Shown in pieces: positions 23,101 through 33,628 of a DNA stretch of 64,000 nt (position 1 is the stretch's first letter; the number at the start of each line of letters is the position of its first letter). The DNA is from Branchiostoma floridae. Its lineage: Eukaryota > Chordata > Leptocardii > Amphioxiformes > Branchiostomatidae. Location: the NCBI RefSeq assembly GCF_000003815.2, contig NC_049988.1, forward strand, positions 21,521,032 to 21,585,031, written 5' to 3'. A model generated the notes under the pieces. It was not told the origin of the DNA and searched no databases. It worked only from the letters and a program-made list of their open reading frames with translations. Made by a program: the position numbers and the translations under genes.

Positions 23101-25000
23101 TGGTAGCTCGTCCAAAGTAAGATAAGTTACTGAGTATTCTACCAAGTAGAGGTTCTTGGCAAGATGTTGGTTTCCTGTGACACAAATCTGTTAAAAAAAT
23201 GAGACCTACAAATGAGTTATAAGACCCTGTATCTTCCTGTAAGATCCTTAAAGTTCCTGGAACTGAATCCTACCAAGGAGAGATTTATACTTGTGTCAGG
23301 TTTGATTAAGAGATTTTGGCTTGCTGTGACACAAACCTGTTAAAAAAATGAGACCTACAAATGAGTTATAAGACCCTTTATCTTCCTGGAAGATCTGGAA
23401 AGTTCCTGGAACTGAATCCTCCCACTCTGCAGTGTGGAGAGGTATCTGACAAGTGAGAGGCGCAGATCAAGAGCTCCCATCGGCGGAACCAATGGATTTC
23501 TGGATCTCCTAACGTGCATGACGTAACCTTCGGAGAGACAGATAGTCGTGTGACGTACAGAATTGATTCTGGATAAGACTGTGCCCACGTTGTTGACATG
23601 TTCCAGGAACTCATCAAATGTCCCTGAAACTTCATCTTTTCACTTTTGGGATGTTTTTGTTTGTTTCTTTTCTTCTTTTTTTCTTCTTTACTTCTCAAGT
23701 GGATATAAGTGAGGTTAAGTCACTGAATAGGTAAATGGCTCTCATTGTGGAAAGAGTTTACAATGTATTTATGGTTCAGAAGTCTTACTAGTCATACCAT
23801 CACATCGCCAAGAAAACATTGAAAACGGATTGTGTTATAAGATCCTGTATCTTCCCTTAAGATCTTGAAAGTTCCTGGAACTGAATCCTCCCACTCTGCA
23901 GTGTGGAGAGGTTTTTGACAAGCGCAGATCGAGAGCTCTCATCATCGGTCGTGTGACGTACAGATAGAATTGATTCTGGATAAGAGTGTGCCCACGCAGG
24001 TCTTACAACAGACACAGCCTTGATGTTGCTGCCGCTGTGGTTGTGCAGTGTTCTTGGAAACCCTACAAGCTTTCCTGGAATTCAATCAGTAACTCCCTGG
24101 AAGTGGATTAAGTAGAATTTCCAGGCCAGAAACTGCCAGGAATTTAATGAGGAAACAGCAAGGCCTTGAGAGTTGTTGTATTTTGATCAAGCAATCCTGT
24201 AACTTAAGTCTGGAACTTTTGAATTATTATAATTTCAAAGTACTGTATTCTGTGTGCAACATACAGATTCTAAACATGGGAAATGAGGAGTTCATGAACT
24301 AAGGGATTATTTATTTAATGGGCTTAAAGTAGTACATTGTATTAAATTTTATTGGAGTGTGATACTTTACATCATACAATCATGTAGGTAAAGTCACGAT
24401 ATTTAAAATTGCCTACGTAGGAAGACTTCCGGAGTCTGCAGCACTCTCTGCCATTGCAGGACATACCCACCCTTGAAATCCGTTCACCATCTTCCAGGGG
24501 ACTTCCTGACTCAACAACTTGCACTTGGATTTATTTCCAGAATACTGTTCACAGTTTCTGAAGGAATGTTAAACGTCAGCACTCTGCACTTGATTTGCAG
24601 AGGCAGTGGGATGTACCATTTGGTCAGCTTTTAATGATGGGTGATCCTGCATGTTATTGGTCTCAATATATGAACATGTCTGACCAGGACTCTTCAATTT
24701 TCAGCCTTGGTTCTGTAAATCTTAGATATTTTAAACTAGAATTTTAGCAAGAGTTTGATACGACAACATATGGCTGAGAGGAATATATTTTTTCATACAT
24801 TATACAAACAAAAGCACTTTTTTTTCCGTTAGACTTCAGTTTCATGTTGTTTTATAGCATTTGTTTCTTTGATATTTAGATGAAGATCTGTTGATATTTC
24901 TCACAATCTCACTGAACTTACAGAAGCAGCAAAATTGTCCTGTTTCTTAGTTTGCGATGCCGGACTAAATTTTTGTTTACTTGTTGTGCCGTTGCCATAG
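20141..25000 (+). other. Remainder of TRRAP intron F-G with diverged repeats
   Basis: At about 20700-21050 lies a dispersed repeat ('ttgaaatctagaccctctga', then 'gctggtagactaagct') also found at 52000-53110. At about 21975-22400, a unit with 'gtaactgtgccaggatattt' and 'agttcaatgtgacac' occurs four times at 110-150 bp spacing. From 22400 to 24130, 'agttcctggaactgaatcct' recurs many times in diverged units. No coding exon is visible. Confidence 0.6.
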
Positions 25001-25109
25001 AAACAAGATGAGCAACACATGGGCAGTACGCAGCCGCAGGACATGGACGGGGAGGTGCTGATCACCATGGTGAACAAAGCTGTCAACGCCATCATGACTC
25101 GGCTACAGA
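25001..25109 (+). CDS. TRRAP: TRRAP exon G
   Basis: The exon has 36 codons plus one base (phase 0 in, phase 1 out), with acceptor 'ttgccatag' and donor GTAAGT. It encodes a variable glutamine-rich linker and then VNKAVNAIMTRLQ, a helix I recognise just before the FATC domain of TRRAP. The final 50 coding bases and the donor are the unit of a tandem array that fills most of the next intron. The start is fixed by the acceptor and by frame continuity with exon F. Confidence 0.93.
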
Positions 25110-25810
25110 GTAAGTCTGCAGTTCACTTATAAATCAGTAGGGGGTGCTCATGTATGGCTGATCACCATGGTGAACAAAGCTGTCAACGCCATCATGACTC
25201 GGCTACAGAGTAAGTCTGCAGTTCTCTTATAAATCAGTAGGGGGGCTCATGTATGGCTGATCACCATGGTGAACAAAGCTGTCAACGCCATCATGACTCG
25301 GCTACAGAGTAAGTCTGCAGTTCTCTTATAAATCAGTAGGGGGGGGGGCTCATGTATGGCTGATCACCATGGTGAACAAAGCTGTCAACGCCATCATGAC
25401 TCGGCTACAGAGTAAGTCTGCAGTTCACTTATAAATCAGTAGGGGGTGCTCATGTATGGCTGATCACCATGGTGAACAAAGCTGTCAACGCCATCATGAC
25501 TCGGCTACAGAGTAAGTCTGCAGTTCACTTATAAATCAGTAGGACGAGGCTCATGTATGGCTGATCACCATGGTGAACAAAGCTGTCAACGCCATCATGA
25601 CTCGGCTACAGAGTAAGTCTGCAGTTCACTTATAAATCAGTAGGACGAGGCTCATGTATGGCTGATCACCATCAATGACATTATGACACATACAGAGTAA
25701 GTTTGCAGTTCACGTATAAATCAATAGGGGGTGATCATGTATGGCCGATCACCAAGCCATCAATGCCATCATCAAACGGCTTTGGCGTAAGTCTGCAGTT
25801 GTAATTGATA
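25110..25810 (+). repeat. Minisatellite of the exon G 5' splice site (x8)
   Basis: About 100-bp units begin 'gctgatcaccatggtgaaca' (exon copy at 25058; repeats at 25158, 25256, 25359, 25459 and 25560; degenerate ones at 25661 and about 25744). Each carries the last 52 coding bases, a full GTAAGT donor and about 45 bp of intron. Donors lie at 25110, 25210, about 25308, 25411, 25511, 25612, 25697 and 25793. The first six units are nearly identical, implying recent growth; the last two are eroded. None has an obvious acceptor with a pyrimidine tract. Confidence 0.95.
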
Positions 25811-25938
25811 ATCAGTAGGGGGCGCTCATGAGAGCAGGATACAGTGAGAGTCACTCTGCCTTTTGGTACCCGAGGCCATTCTAAAGGAATCTTCAGTGTA
25901 AATGATTTGCTCTTACATTGTTTGTGCTTGTGTTTCAG

Positions 25939-26048
25939 ACCTGGCCCAGTTCGAGGGTGGGGAGAGCAAAGTCAGCACTCTGGTGGCAGCAGCTAACAGT
26001 CCTGACAACCTGTGTCGCATGGACCCCGCCTGGCACCCCTGGCTATAA
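25939..26048 (+). CDS. TRRAP: TRRAP final exon H (FATC domain and stop)
   Basis: The exon completes a split Asn codon and encodes AQFEGGESKV, then a short helix and CRMDPAWHPWL before TAA at 26046-26048. This is the whole FATC tail, about 35 residues, the last element of all PIKK-family proteins, with the WHPWL end I recall for TRRAP. The acceptor is 'gtgtttcag'. The stop codon lies inside the first unit of a 33-36-bp minisatellite that continues into the 3' untranslated region, so repeat growth here leaves the protein unchanged. Confidence 0.97.
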
Positions 26049-26230
26049 CAGTGGTACAGTCCAACACACCCCTGCTGTAATAGTGGTACAGTCCAACACA
26101 CCCCTGGCTATAACAGTGGTACAACACACCCCTGGATATAACAGTGGTACAGTCCAGCACACCCCTGGCTATAACAGTGGTACAGTCCAACACACCCCTG
26201 GCTATAACAGTGGTACAGTCCAACATCCAT
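26035..26230 (+). repeat. Minisatellite of the TRRAP stop-codon region (x6-7)
   Basis: Units 'ctggctataacagtggtaca' plus 'gtccaacacacccc' repeat about every 33-36 bp, starting in the last codons of exon H. One unit lacks the 'gtccaa' part and one has 'ctgtaatagt'. The copies decay near 26230-26290. Confidence 0.92.
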
Positions 26231-27074
26231 TAGTTACAAAAGTAATACAGTTAAGGTGGCACCCCTATAATTACCAATTGGTACAGTCCAGATCCTGCTT
26301 TATTTGCCCATGTGGATCGTACTAGGGTATTTCGGGGTGAACTTTGACAATGCCAAAAAGTAGTTACTCAATCAACTGGAGATTTGAAATTCTTAACTTT
26401 CTTAACTCAATGGTTGAGGGTAAATCTTTAAGTTTTCCAACAGCGGCAGTTGAAACAGACAGCAAGGAAAGCATAACAGCTTAGCCCCCAACATCTGCTT
26501 GGAGATTAGGATTTTCTGCATGTACACAAATTCCACATCAGCTCAAAACATTTCTAACAGAAAGATAACTTAAGTCCCTGAAGAAAGTTGCAAGACATTG
26601 CAGTCGTTGTGAAACAGGGTTGTAGATATACATGTATTTATTTGGAGTTTGTACTTGGGTCTCCTATCGATGTTTCAGACATGTGTACATATTTTGTAGT
26701 TTGCATCACAAGCGTTGAACCATACATGTGTGAGACCTACACACAAACCAGTCAATATATGGTAATGACACTTTAAGAAGAAGTCTTCTTTGTTTTCTAG
26801 CAGATTTGCGGTGAATAAAATGTGAGATTTCCTAAGTTATAGCTAGCAGTTCTTAAATATGAATATTCCATGCAGTGCTCGCTAAACCAGTTAGATATTT
26901 GCTGGTGACCAGAAGAGTTTAACTAGCTGTAGTTGTTTCTGATATATTTTTGTCCCCAAAAAAATTTTATGAGGGAATCTCGCAAAATTTTCCTGATTTA
27001 CAAGGAGGCCCTCACAAAGAATTGTATGAAGGCACGTTTGTACATGGTGAATTGTAACATTTTTATAGCGAATC
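26049..27074 (+). other. TRRAP 3' untranslated region and flank
   Basis: After the repeat array no further coding is seen. A canonical AATAAA lies at 26814-26819, about 770 bp after the stop, and is the best candidate for the TRRAP polyadenylation signal; this is a guess from position. The rest is A/T-rich with no recognisable feature. Confidence 0.45.
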
Positions 27075-27088
27075 ATAGAAACAACTCA

Positions 27089-27365
27089 CCGGTGTAATGG
27101 CCTAGTGGGTAGAGTGTTCGCCTTGCGTTCGGTAGGTCGTGAGTTCGATCCCCGGCCGAGTCATACCAAAGACTTTAAAAATGGTACATGCTTCTTTCTC
27201 TGCTTAGCACTCAGCATTCGGGAAAGAGTATGGAAGTTGAACACACACCACTACCAGTGGACTAGCCCCCTGCTGTAGTGATTGCGTTGTGTGGCCCAAG
27301 GGCTACTGAAACGGAGATGGGCGCCGCCCTATGCGCCATCAGGCGCGGGAAGGAACTTTGACTTG
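27089..27365 (+). mobile_element. Intact tRNA-derived SINE with target duplications
   Basis: The 5' part has RNA polymerase III boxes: A-box-like 'tggcctagtgggtagag' and B-box 'gagttcgatcc', in tRNA-like spacing. A roughly 200-bp unrelated body ends 'ggaactttgacttg'. A 14-bp direct repeat 'atagaaacaactca' flanks it exactly at 27075-27088 and 27366-27379, as made by LINE-driven insertion. It cannot be a functional tRNA gene because the acceptor stem does not pair. Confidence 0.9.
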
Positions 27366-27379
27366 ATAGAAACAACTCA

Positions 27380-28221
27380 ATGTGACCTTCGGAACAGTTG
27401 CCACGTGAGGGATTCTTAGTCCTTAAATGTAGCCAAAGTGGAAACTAGGAAACAAGAAGGCTACACATGGGGGATTTAGTGTTCATGTTTCATGTTTAGA
27501 TCTGTAGTAAGAGTTATAGTGTTGTAGGATTTAAGTAAAGAAAAGTCCCCTTTGTAAGCCCCTCCGCATTCCCTGTCCATATTTGCACCGATCAGTGCAC
27601 GTTCTTTGGAGGGAAAAAGTCGACTCTATTTTTATATGCAGCCTTTTGGGGAACTTTGTGATGATGTAAGAAGTACAGGTAATAATACTGTGAAAAAAAG
27701 ATTTGCTGCAACTTTTTGGGTACAGTAGTTGGTCGGAACACAGTTAGGCTACACTAATTTAAACTTATTTCTTCTTGGATCAAAGTGTTAGCGAGAAGAC
27801 CAGATAAAAAAAAAGAGTGCTGGAAGGAAAATGGGAGTCTCTATGGATATTCACTTGTTCACTCCCTGAAACTGTGTGTACCAAGGTACGGCCCTCAGAC
27901 TCTGGTTTTCTTGTGGACCTTCCATTAAGATTTTTTGCAATCTGAGAGCCAAAAAATAAAATTGGTGTTGCCGTCTCCATGTGTTTTGTGACAAATTAGC
28001 AATTAGTGATTTCTTTCTTGTGTATTTAGAACTGTGTGACTAAAAAATGTTGGAAAATAAGTTGTTGCAAGAAATTAGACCAGTTTTTGTACCAAATGTA
28101 AGATTTGTAAGTTCCTATTATAGTATAAGTCTTAAGATTAAAGTCTGGGAAAACTGAATCTGTCTTTTTGTCTGACTTCTTAGGATGAGGGAGTGGATAT
28201 GCTGAACTGAAAGAACAACAC
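27380..28221. other. Intergenic, nothing recognised
   Basis: Unique-looking A/T-rich sequence between the SINE and the TG-rich block. The last bases, 'gctgaactgaaagaac' at about 28201-28216, match 60777-60792 in front of lectin gene 2, so the duplicated 5' flank of the lectin genes may begin here. Confidence 0.4.
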
Positions 28222-28690
28222 ACCAGTGTGTGTTAATGTGTATGTTTGCATATACACTGTGTGTATGTGTGTGTGTACATGCATGTGTGGGTGTGTTGAT
28301 ATACACTATGCATGTGTGTGTGTGTGTGTTAATGTGTATGTTTGCATATACACTGCATGTGTGTGTGTGTGTTAATATACAATATGCACGTGTGTGTGTG
28401 TGTACATGCATGTGTGTGTGTTAATGTGTATATGCACTGTGTGTGTGTGTGTGTGCATGCATGTGTGTGTGTTAATGTGCATATACACTATGCATGTCTG
28501 TGTGTGTGTACATGCATATGTGTGTGTTAATGTGTATATACACTGTGTATTCATGCATGGGTGTGTGTGTTAATGTGGATATAGACTTTATGCATGCGTG
28601 TGTGTGCGTGTGAATGCGTATGTGTGCATATAGTGCATGAATGTGTGTGTGAGCTACATTGTATGTTTGTGGCACTGTGCGTACATGCAG
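28222..28690 (+). repeat. TG-rich minisatellite
   Basis: TG runs are interleaved with a higher-order unit like 'ttaatgtgtatgtttgcata', repeating about every 60-90 bp. It separates the 'gctgaactgaaagaac' motif from the rest of the conserved lectin 5' flank; the block is absent from the gene 2 flank, so it expanded after duplication. Cys/Val- and His/Thr-rich open frames here are translation of the repeat. Confidence 0.9.
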
Positions 28691-28929
28691 GTATATGTGT
28701 GAGAAAGTGTCTGTATAGTCACTTGAACATAGCTCGAGAGGAACATACATGGATATCATTTATGCAAATCATGACCAAATTTGCATGATTAATTAGAAAA
28801 CTATGATAACTTGGTGGTAAAGTATGTCATACTCATACCAGTGACACATGAAATAGGAGATAATGAATTGATAAGAGCTTTTTTTTGCATACCATTTGCA
28901 TTGAGACAAAATTACTTGTCGAAGGTCGT

Positions 28930-29479
28930 GGTCCAACATATGTTGGAAAGAAAGACAGTAAACGACTATTGCTGCGCTTTTCCCTGATGTTCATGACACA
29001 TGTCAATCACGTATCAAACAAGCACGTGATCATGTGACTGAAATTAAACATTATAGAAATAAACTCTGAATGTTTTTTTAATGTTGTCACAATTAGAGGA
29101 GTGTAAGTTATTGCTGCACACAGTGCTATATTATATTATATTATATTATATTACACTTTACGTGTTTACCCAAAATTTCAGGAAGAGTTTGCGACGTCTC
29201 CAGAAAAACACGGGGATTTAATGACTACATTAAGAGTTCTCACTTACAAACGTTTTGATGTTTCTCCCTCTCAGCCCAGATTAACTTCGTTTCCCAGAAA
29301 ATTAGTCTACCACTTGCAGAAAAACAAAATTCCATTCGCACCACCTAATGCCACGTCATCCCTCCAAATAAAGGCAAATGTAGCCTTACGTCAGCAGACT
29401 AATTAAGGCATTATTTACTATATTCATGATTTTTCACATTTACATGCTACAAGACGGTTGTCTGTACAGTACTGCCGAA
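28930..29479 (+). promoter_or_regulatory. 5' flank of lectin gene 1, conserved in gene 2
   Basis: The stretch from 'gttcatgacacatgtcaatc' (about 28989) to 'actaattaagg' (about 29400) is matched in the gene 2 flank (60830-61210), and 29190-29370 is matched a second time at 60470-60640. Shared blocks include 'gtaagttattgc', 'acagtgctatattata', 'cagattaacttcg' and 'ccacttgcagaaaaacaaaa'. A TATAT-like run is at 29128-29155. No transcription start can be placed from sequence alone. Retention in three copies, while the neighbouring sequence has changed, suggests regulatory function or a recent duplication. Confidence 0.55.
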
Positions 29480-29702
29480 ATGTACGAGCAAGCAGAGCCG
29501 GTCCGGTCTCCTTTCCCGCGCCCTGACCGCGGCCAAACCAGCGGGCCGCCGCCCGAACCCCCACCTGTCCATCAGGGTGGTTCCCGTGGGCGCGTCCGCC
29601 ATGGCAACGGGACTGACAAACCACAAGAAGAGCAAGACGCGTCTTCACACACGTACGAAGAAGCTGAGGCGGTGAAACGTTACGCAACGCACACGTCTGC
29701 AG
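29480..29702 (+). CDS. C-type lectin gene 1, exon 1 (cytoplasmic tail)
   Basis: The ATG at 29480 opens MYEQAEPVRSPFPRPDRG, followed by a Pro/Gly-rich region, a charged stretch and SHTYEEAEAV. The exon is 74 codons plus one base, ending at a GTAGCC donor (phase 1). I associate this tail with amphioxus type II membrane C-type lectins. There is no signal peptide, as expected for a protein anchored by an internal hydrophobic segment. Two tyrosines (positions 2 and 58) in acidic contexts could be signalling sites, but neither fits a full ITIM or ITAM. The start was chosen because the next in-frame upstream sequence is not conserved and the lectin-like tail begins exactly here. Confidence 0.78.
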
Positions 29703-30249
29703 GTAGCCGGCGTTTTTGTTACTTGCCTTTTCAGTACAAAATAGGCATTTATTTGCACACTATTTCAGCATGTTTTCAAGCAGAAGTGGAGTATGATAAT
29801 CTAACGATACAGACACGTGTAATATTAGACAATTTCATGGGTTTGAAATACCGGTGGTCATGTTCCCCGAGAAAAGATATTTTACTTCTGACACCTTATG
29901 TATAAAGTCATTATCTAAAATCTTGGGGATGAAAGTCAAACAGATTTCGTTTAGGTTCACAGGGATTTAGAATATAAGATGATGATGATAACACCTCTTT
30001 CTTTAGTTAATTTTGCATATCGCGGTCCGGTGCACATGGCCATAATCGTGCTTGTACAATGTATATCAGATTATGTAGAATAACAACATGATGTTGAAAA
30101 TGCATTTCAATTTCACATTGCTATTCGTTGTATCACATCTACCGCGGTCTAGAAAAAAGAAAATCTTCACAAATCGAAAGTGTCTTTTCTTCGACCGTTC
30201 ATGATCTTATATATCTTTATTTATTTACGTAAAGTTATATTCTCTACAG
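29703..30249 (+). other. Intron 1 of lectin gene 1
   Basis: The intron is 547 bp with GT and AG ends, splitting a codon after its first base. No counterpart of the gene 2 cassette exons (61292, 61476) is visible inside it. Confidence 0.6.
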
Positions 30250-30395
30250 ACCGCACGTATCCGGGAAGGGCAAGCGGTGGCCGTGGCCTCTGTAGCTTCA
30301 TCCGCTCCCGCCTTAGCTACATGGCAGCCGGTATTGTCGTCCTGCTAAGTCTAGTTGCAGTGGGATTCGCCCCTCTGACTGTCATGAATAAGGAG
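30250..30395 (+). CDS. C-type lectin gene 1, exon 2 (transmembrane segment)
   Basis: The exon completes an Asp codon and adds 48 codons, ending in phase 0 at GTAACC. After a basic stretch (LCSFIRSRLS) it encodes a hydrophobic helix, roughly residues 98-118 (AAGIVVLLSLVAVGFAPL), ending MNKE. Positive residues before the helix and the domain order predict a type II topology: N-terminus inside, stalk and lectin outside. The gene 2 exon at 62886 is clearly homologous and has the same phases. The next exon in the same frame begins only at 57110. Confidence 0.85.
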
Positions 30396-30461
30396 GTAAC
30401 CACTCTTGTACCGCAATGCTATCTTCAAATATCTATATGCTGTTTCTGTTCTTATTCATAA

Positions 30462-30493
30462 CCCAAGCGAACCTTGATCTCAGGTTGGAACTA
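30462..30493 (+). repeat. Left copy of a 32-bp inverted repeat bracketing the intron
   Basis: The sequence starts 'cccaagcgaaccttgatctc' and is identical over 32 bp to the reverse complement of 57001-57032. The two copies sit 67 bp inside the donor and 77 bp before the acceptor. Beyond the 32 bp the inner flanks are only loosely similar ('gaag', then 'ctagttcc'). Confidence 0.9.
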
Positions 30494-31619
30494 TAGGTGA
30501 AGATGAGGAGCACTAGTTCCTGGAAAGTTGGAACTAGTTCCTACCTAAAGCCAAGCCTTTTGGCCCTGCCTGAGAGCTTTTTGTGTTTGTTTTAGAGGAA
30601 CTACACTTGATGTAGGGCCTCATTGCACAGCAGCCAGTATCAAGCCAATGTAGTTCCACGTAATCAATCACTCCAGGAGCAGAGCCTGGCTGGAGAGAAG
30701 CCTTCTAGCCTTATCTGTGGGGCTAATTATGTGTGACATATCAATTAGCCATGCACTAAGTGGGTGCCTGTCTGTACTTTCACAGCCTCCCTTTGATAAC
30801 AGGATACCAAAGTAAAGGCTAATTCGAAATGTGTTTTGAGAATGAAAAAAAATTCTATACAGCTGTTATGCAAGTTCTAAATATGTTACCTGTTTTCCTT
30901 ACCAGGGATGAGGGGGATAAGCATCTGTCTATAGTTTACAATAACTGAGTTGTTCAGCACAGAAGGTTACCATCTTGGACCAACATACTGCCAGGTCCCC
31001 TGTGGGACCACATGCATGGGTAACAGGCCTTTGCTTACCCAATACTACAAAATGTGGCTGAGTATATGGGAGTACTACCAGTAGTTAATTCCCTATCAAG
31101 GTACAGAAATAACAACCACATTAGTGTATTCTAGATCTATTAGCATCATATATTCTTACCTCTAATTGGTTCATATGAGATTGAACCTGCAATTTGAAGC
31201 TGTTTTATCAAGTGACCACGCAAATACCCAGTCAGCCCAAGTCTTGGACCATGATTAGAAAGTGTATCATTTAAGATATTTACAAACATGTAAACATAAA
31301 GTGCACCATTGGGACTTTCCATTCACTGAATTTGAGACTCTTTTTCACAAGCTCGGAAGAGAATCGCTGTCTATGTAAACGAGGACAAGAACACGAGAAG
31401 AGGGTAGTGGCCACTGTCAAGCAAAGTGGCTGGCATTTGTTGTCTTCTCGGATGAAATAACAAAGCATTGAACGAGACTGGTTGACGCTCGTGTATCAAC
31501 AATAATAAGATAACAACCATAAGAATCTGAGATTCTGGGTATAGTAGAATATTACTGCTGTGAGTAAGGTTGAGATCAAAGGAATTCTTTTTCCATCATT
31601 TGATGACTGAACTTAGAAG
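30494..31619. other. Intronic sequence, no gene
   Basis: The first 60 bases hold small inverted motifs ('gttggaactagttcc'), perhaps the remainder of a MITE whose end is the 32-bp repeat. Nothing coding is recognised. Confidence 0.4.
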
Positions 31620-32035
31620 CACTTATCTTCCAGTACACAGATGACACAGAGCTGGTCCTGGGGGATAAGGCTTCAAAAAATTTAGACGTAGTTGAATATA
31701 TAGTTTTCTATCTTTTCCGATTTGAATAAAGAGAAGACAGAAGCCATGTGGCTAGGCCCTTGGGTGGGTAGTTCTGAAACGATAGGCGGACTGAAATGGA
31801 CCTTTAGGGTACAATGTGTAGGTGTATATTTTCATCCACAAGCTCTGCTTCCGAAATAGTTGACAATTGGAATGACAAATTTTGTAAAATGAAAAAGATA
31901 TTGTCAACTTGGTCATCTAGATACCTAAGTATCCTGTGCAAAATAATGGTTCTCAAAAGTATAGTCCTTTATATCTCAGCGTTCTTACATGTTGGGAGCA
32001 TTAGTAACCACAGACACATTTCTCAATAAGGTCAA
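31620..32035 (+). pseudogene. Degraded non-LTR retrotransposon reverse transcriptase
   Basis: Frames read FQYTDDTEL (palm motif C region, normally a Y/F-A-D-D box), KTEAMWLGPW, GVYF and then WNDKFCKMKKILSTWSSRYL. These correspond in order to the end of the palm and the thumb of L1-like reverse transcriptases. Frames are shifted between the pieces and stops are present, so it is dead. The upstream and endonuclease parts are absent. Confidence 0.75.
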
Positions 32036-33293
32036 TTCTTAGTTTTCTAAATCTTTATGGGGAAAAAAAGACAGCGTTAAACAGAATGTCATTATTCAGG
32101 ATTATGCGGCAGGTGGTTTAAACATATAAGAATTGTCCATCCTTCGTTTCCAGACAGTTCTAATCAAAATGTAAATCTCCAAACTTCACACTCTAGCTAC
32201 AAGTACAACTCTATGGCACTAATCAAGACAGCAAGCTCACCTCAGCCCTAACAAAGTGATACTTAATAATGCATAAAAAGTAAAAAAAACAGTGAAGCTC
32301 ATTTCGCCCTACTTTACGTCTTTAGTACCTACATTGCATTTCTCAATTTAGAGAAAACTCAGACAACTTATTGCTTTATAGTAAAATAGAATCTGAGTTT
32401 GTTTTTTTGGTTGTTTTAATAGATATGATAGAGATACCACTTTGCCTGGCCTTCTCTCCCCTGTAATTTGAGCATTCTCAGGAATGCATTTCTTAAGTTG
32501 AAATTTCATGGGTGGCTGCAGCCAAGGTTTCTTGGGGTTTTCAGCTGACCCCAGTGACCCAGCCCTTCTGTTTCTCTAGGAAGACCTCTGGTGGGGGTCA
32601 GTGCTATGAAAGAAAAATAGTTGACTTGGGGAAGAAACAGACAGAATGATTCCAGTGTCAGTGCCCGAAAGACTTTTTTCAGCCTGGTTTTCTAAGTGGC
32701 AACCTGAGTTAAAAGCCAGGTTGCGCCATCAACATTTCAGGTTGCCCCACTGTCAAATTCTTACTTTCGTCAAATCAGCTACTTATCCATTATCTTTTCT
32801 TCCAGTTATATGTAACTATGATATAAAAAAATAAATACAAAAGCTTAGTAGGGGGGGGGGGGCAGGGAGCAGTGTTCCAACTGCAATATTTCAGGTTGCG
32901 CAGTGGGCAACCTGGGTTTAAAATTAAGTTGTGCCAAGCAAAATGTGGTTGCATTTTCAAGTGGGCAAGTGGGTATTTCAAGCACTGAGTGTATATCAAA
33001 CATGTAACATATTATCACTTTTCAAGACTGTGAAGCCCAGTATGCTGGTGAGACAGAAAAGGCGGGCTTTCATTTTCAAAAAGAGGCTCAAACACTGAGC
33101 ATAAGAGAGACTGAGCGAGCACCCCCACCCCCATCCCCACGCACATACATTTACTATTAAACACACACCATGGCATGGCTACAAACACCAAACAGACATA
33201 AGAAATCACCATCCACATACAGCCAAGAAAAAATGGTTTGAGCAAGATCTCCCCAGTCTGCAACACCTCAGGAAAATGAGTTGTCTCTAGACC
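32036..33293. other. Intronic sequence with a short internal repeat
   Basis: A 'caggttgcgc' / 'gcaacctg' motif recurs in both orientations at about 32695-32750 and 32893-32970, with a G-run at 32849-32861. This looks like a small fold-back element. No gene is seen. Confidence 0.4.
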
Positions 33294-33628
33294 NNNNNNN
33301 NNNNNNNNNNNNNNNNNNNNNNNNNNNNNNNNNNNNNNNNNNNNNNNNNNNNNNNNNNNNNNNNNNNNNNNNNNNNNNNNNNNNNNNNNNNNNNNNNNNN
33401 NNNNNNNNNNNNNNNNNNNNNNNNNNNNNNNNNNNNNNNNNNNNNNNNNNNNNNNNNNNNNNNNNNNNNNNNNNNNNNNNNNNNNNNNNNNNNNNNNNNN
33501 NNNNNNNNNNNNNNNNNNNNNNNNNNNNNNNNNNNNNNNNNNNNNNNNNNNNNNNNNNNNNNNNNNNNNNNNNNNNNNNNNNNNNNNNNNNNNNNNNNNN
33601 NNNNNNNNNNNNNNNNNNNNNNNNNNNN
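33294..33628. other. Assembly gap (335 N)
   Basis: The sequence is undetermined. Open frames drawn through it are meaningless. Confidence 1.

Noticed and set aside
25110-25810. Regularly spaced direct repeats resembling a CRISPR array
   Set aside because: The units are 100 bp with no unique spacers and are copies of a eukaryotic exon end.
27089-27170. Possible tRNA gene
   Set aside because: A and B boxes are present, but the stems do not close and the sequence continues into a SINE body with flanking target duplications.
28118-28760. Several His/Thr-rich or Cys/Val-rich open frames
   Set aside because: They are translations of TG/CA microsatellite sequence in different frames.
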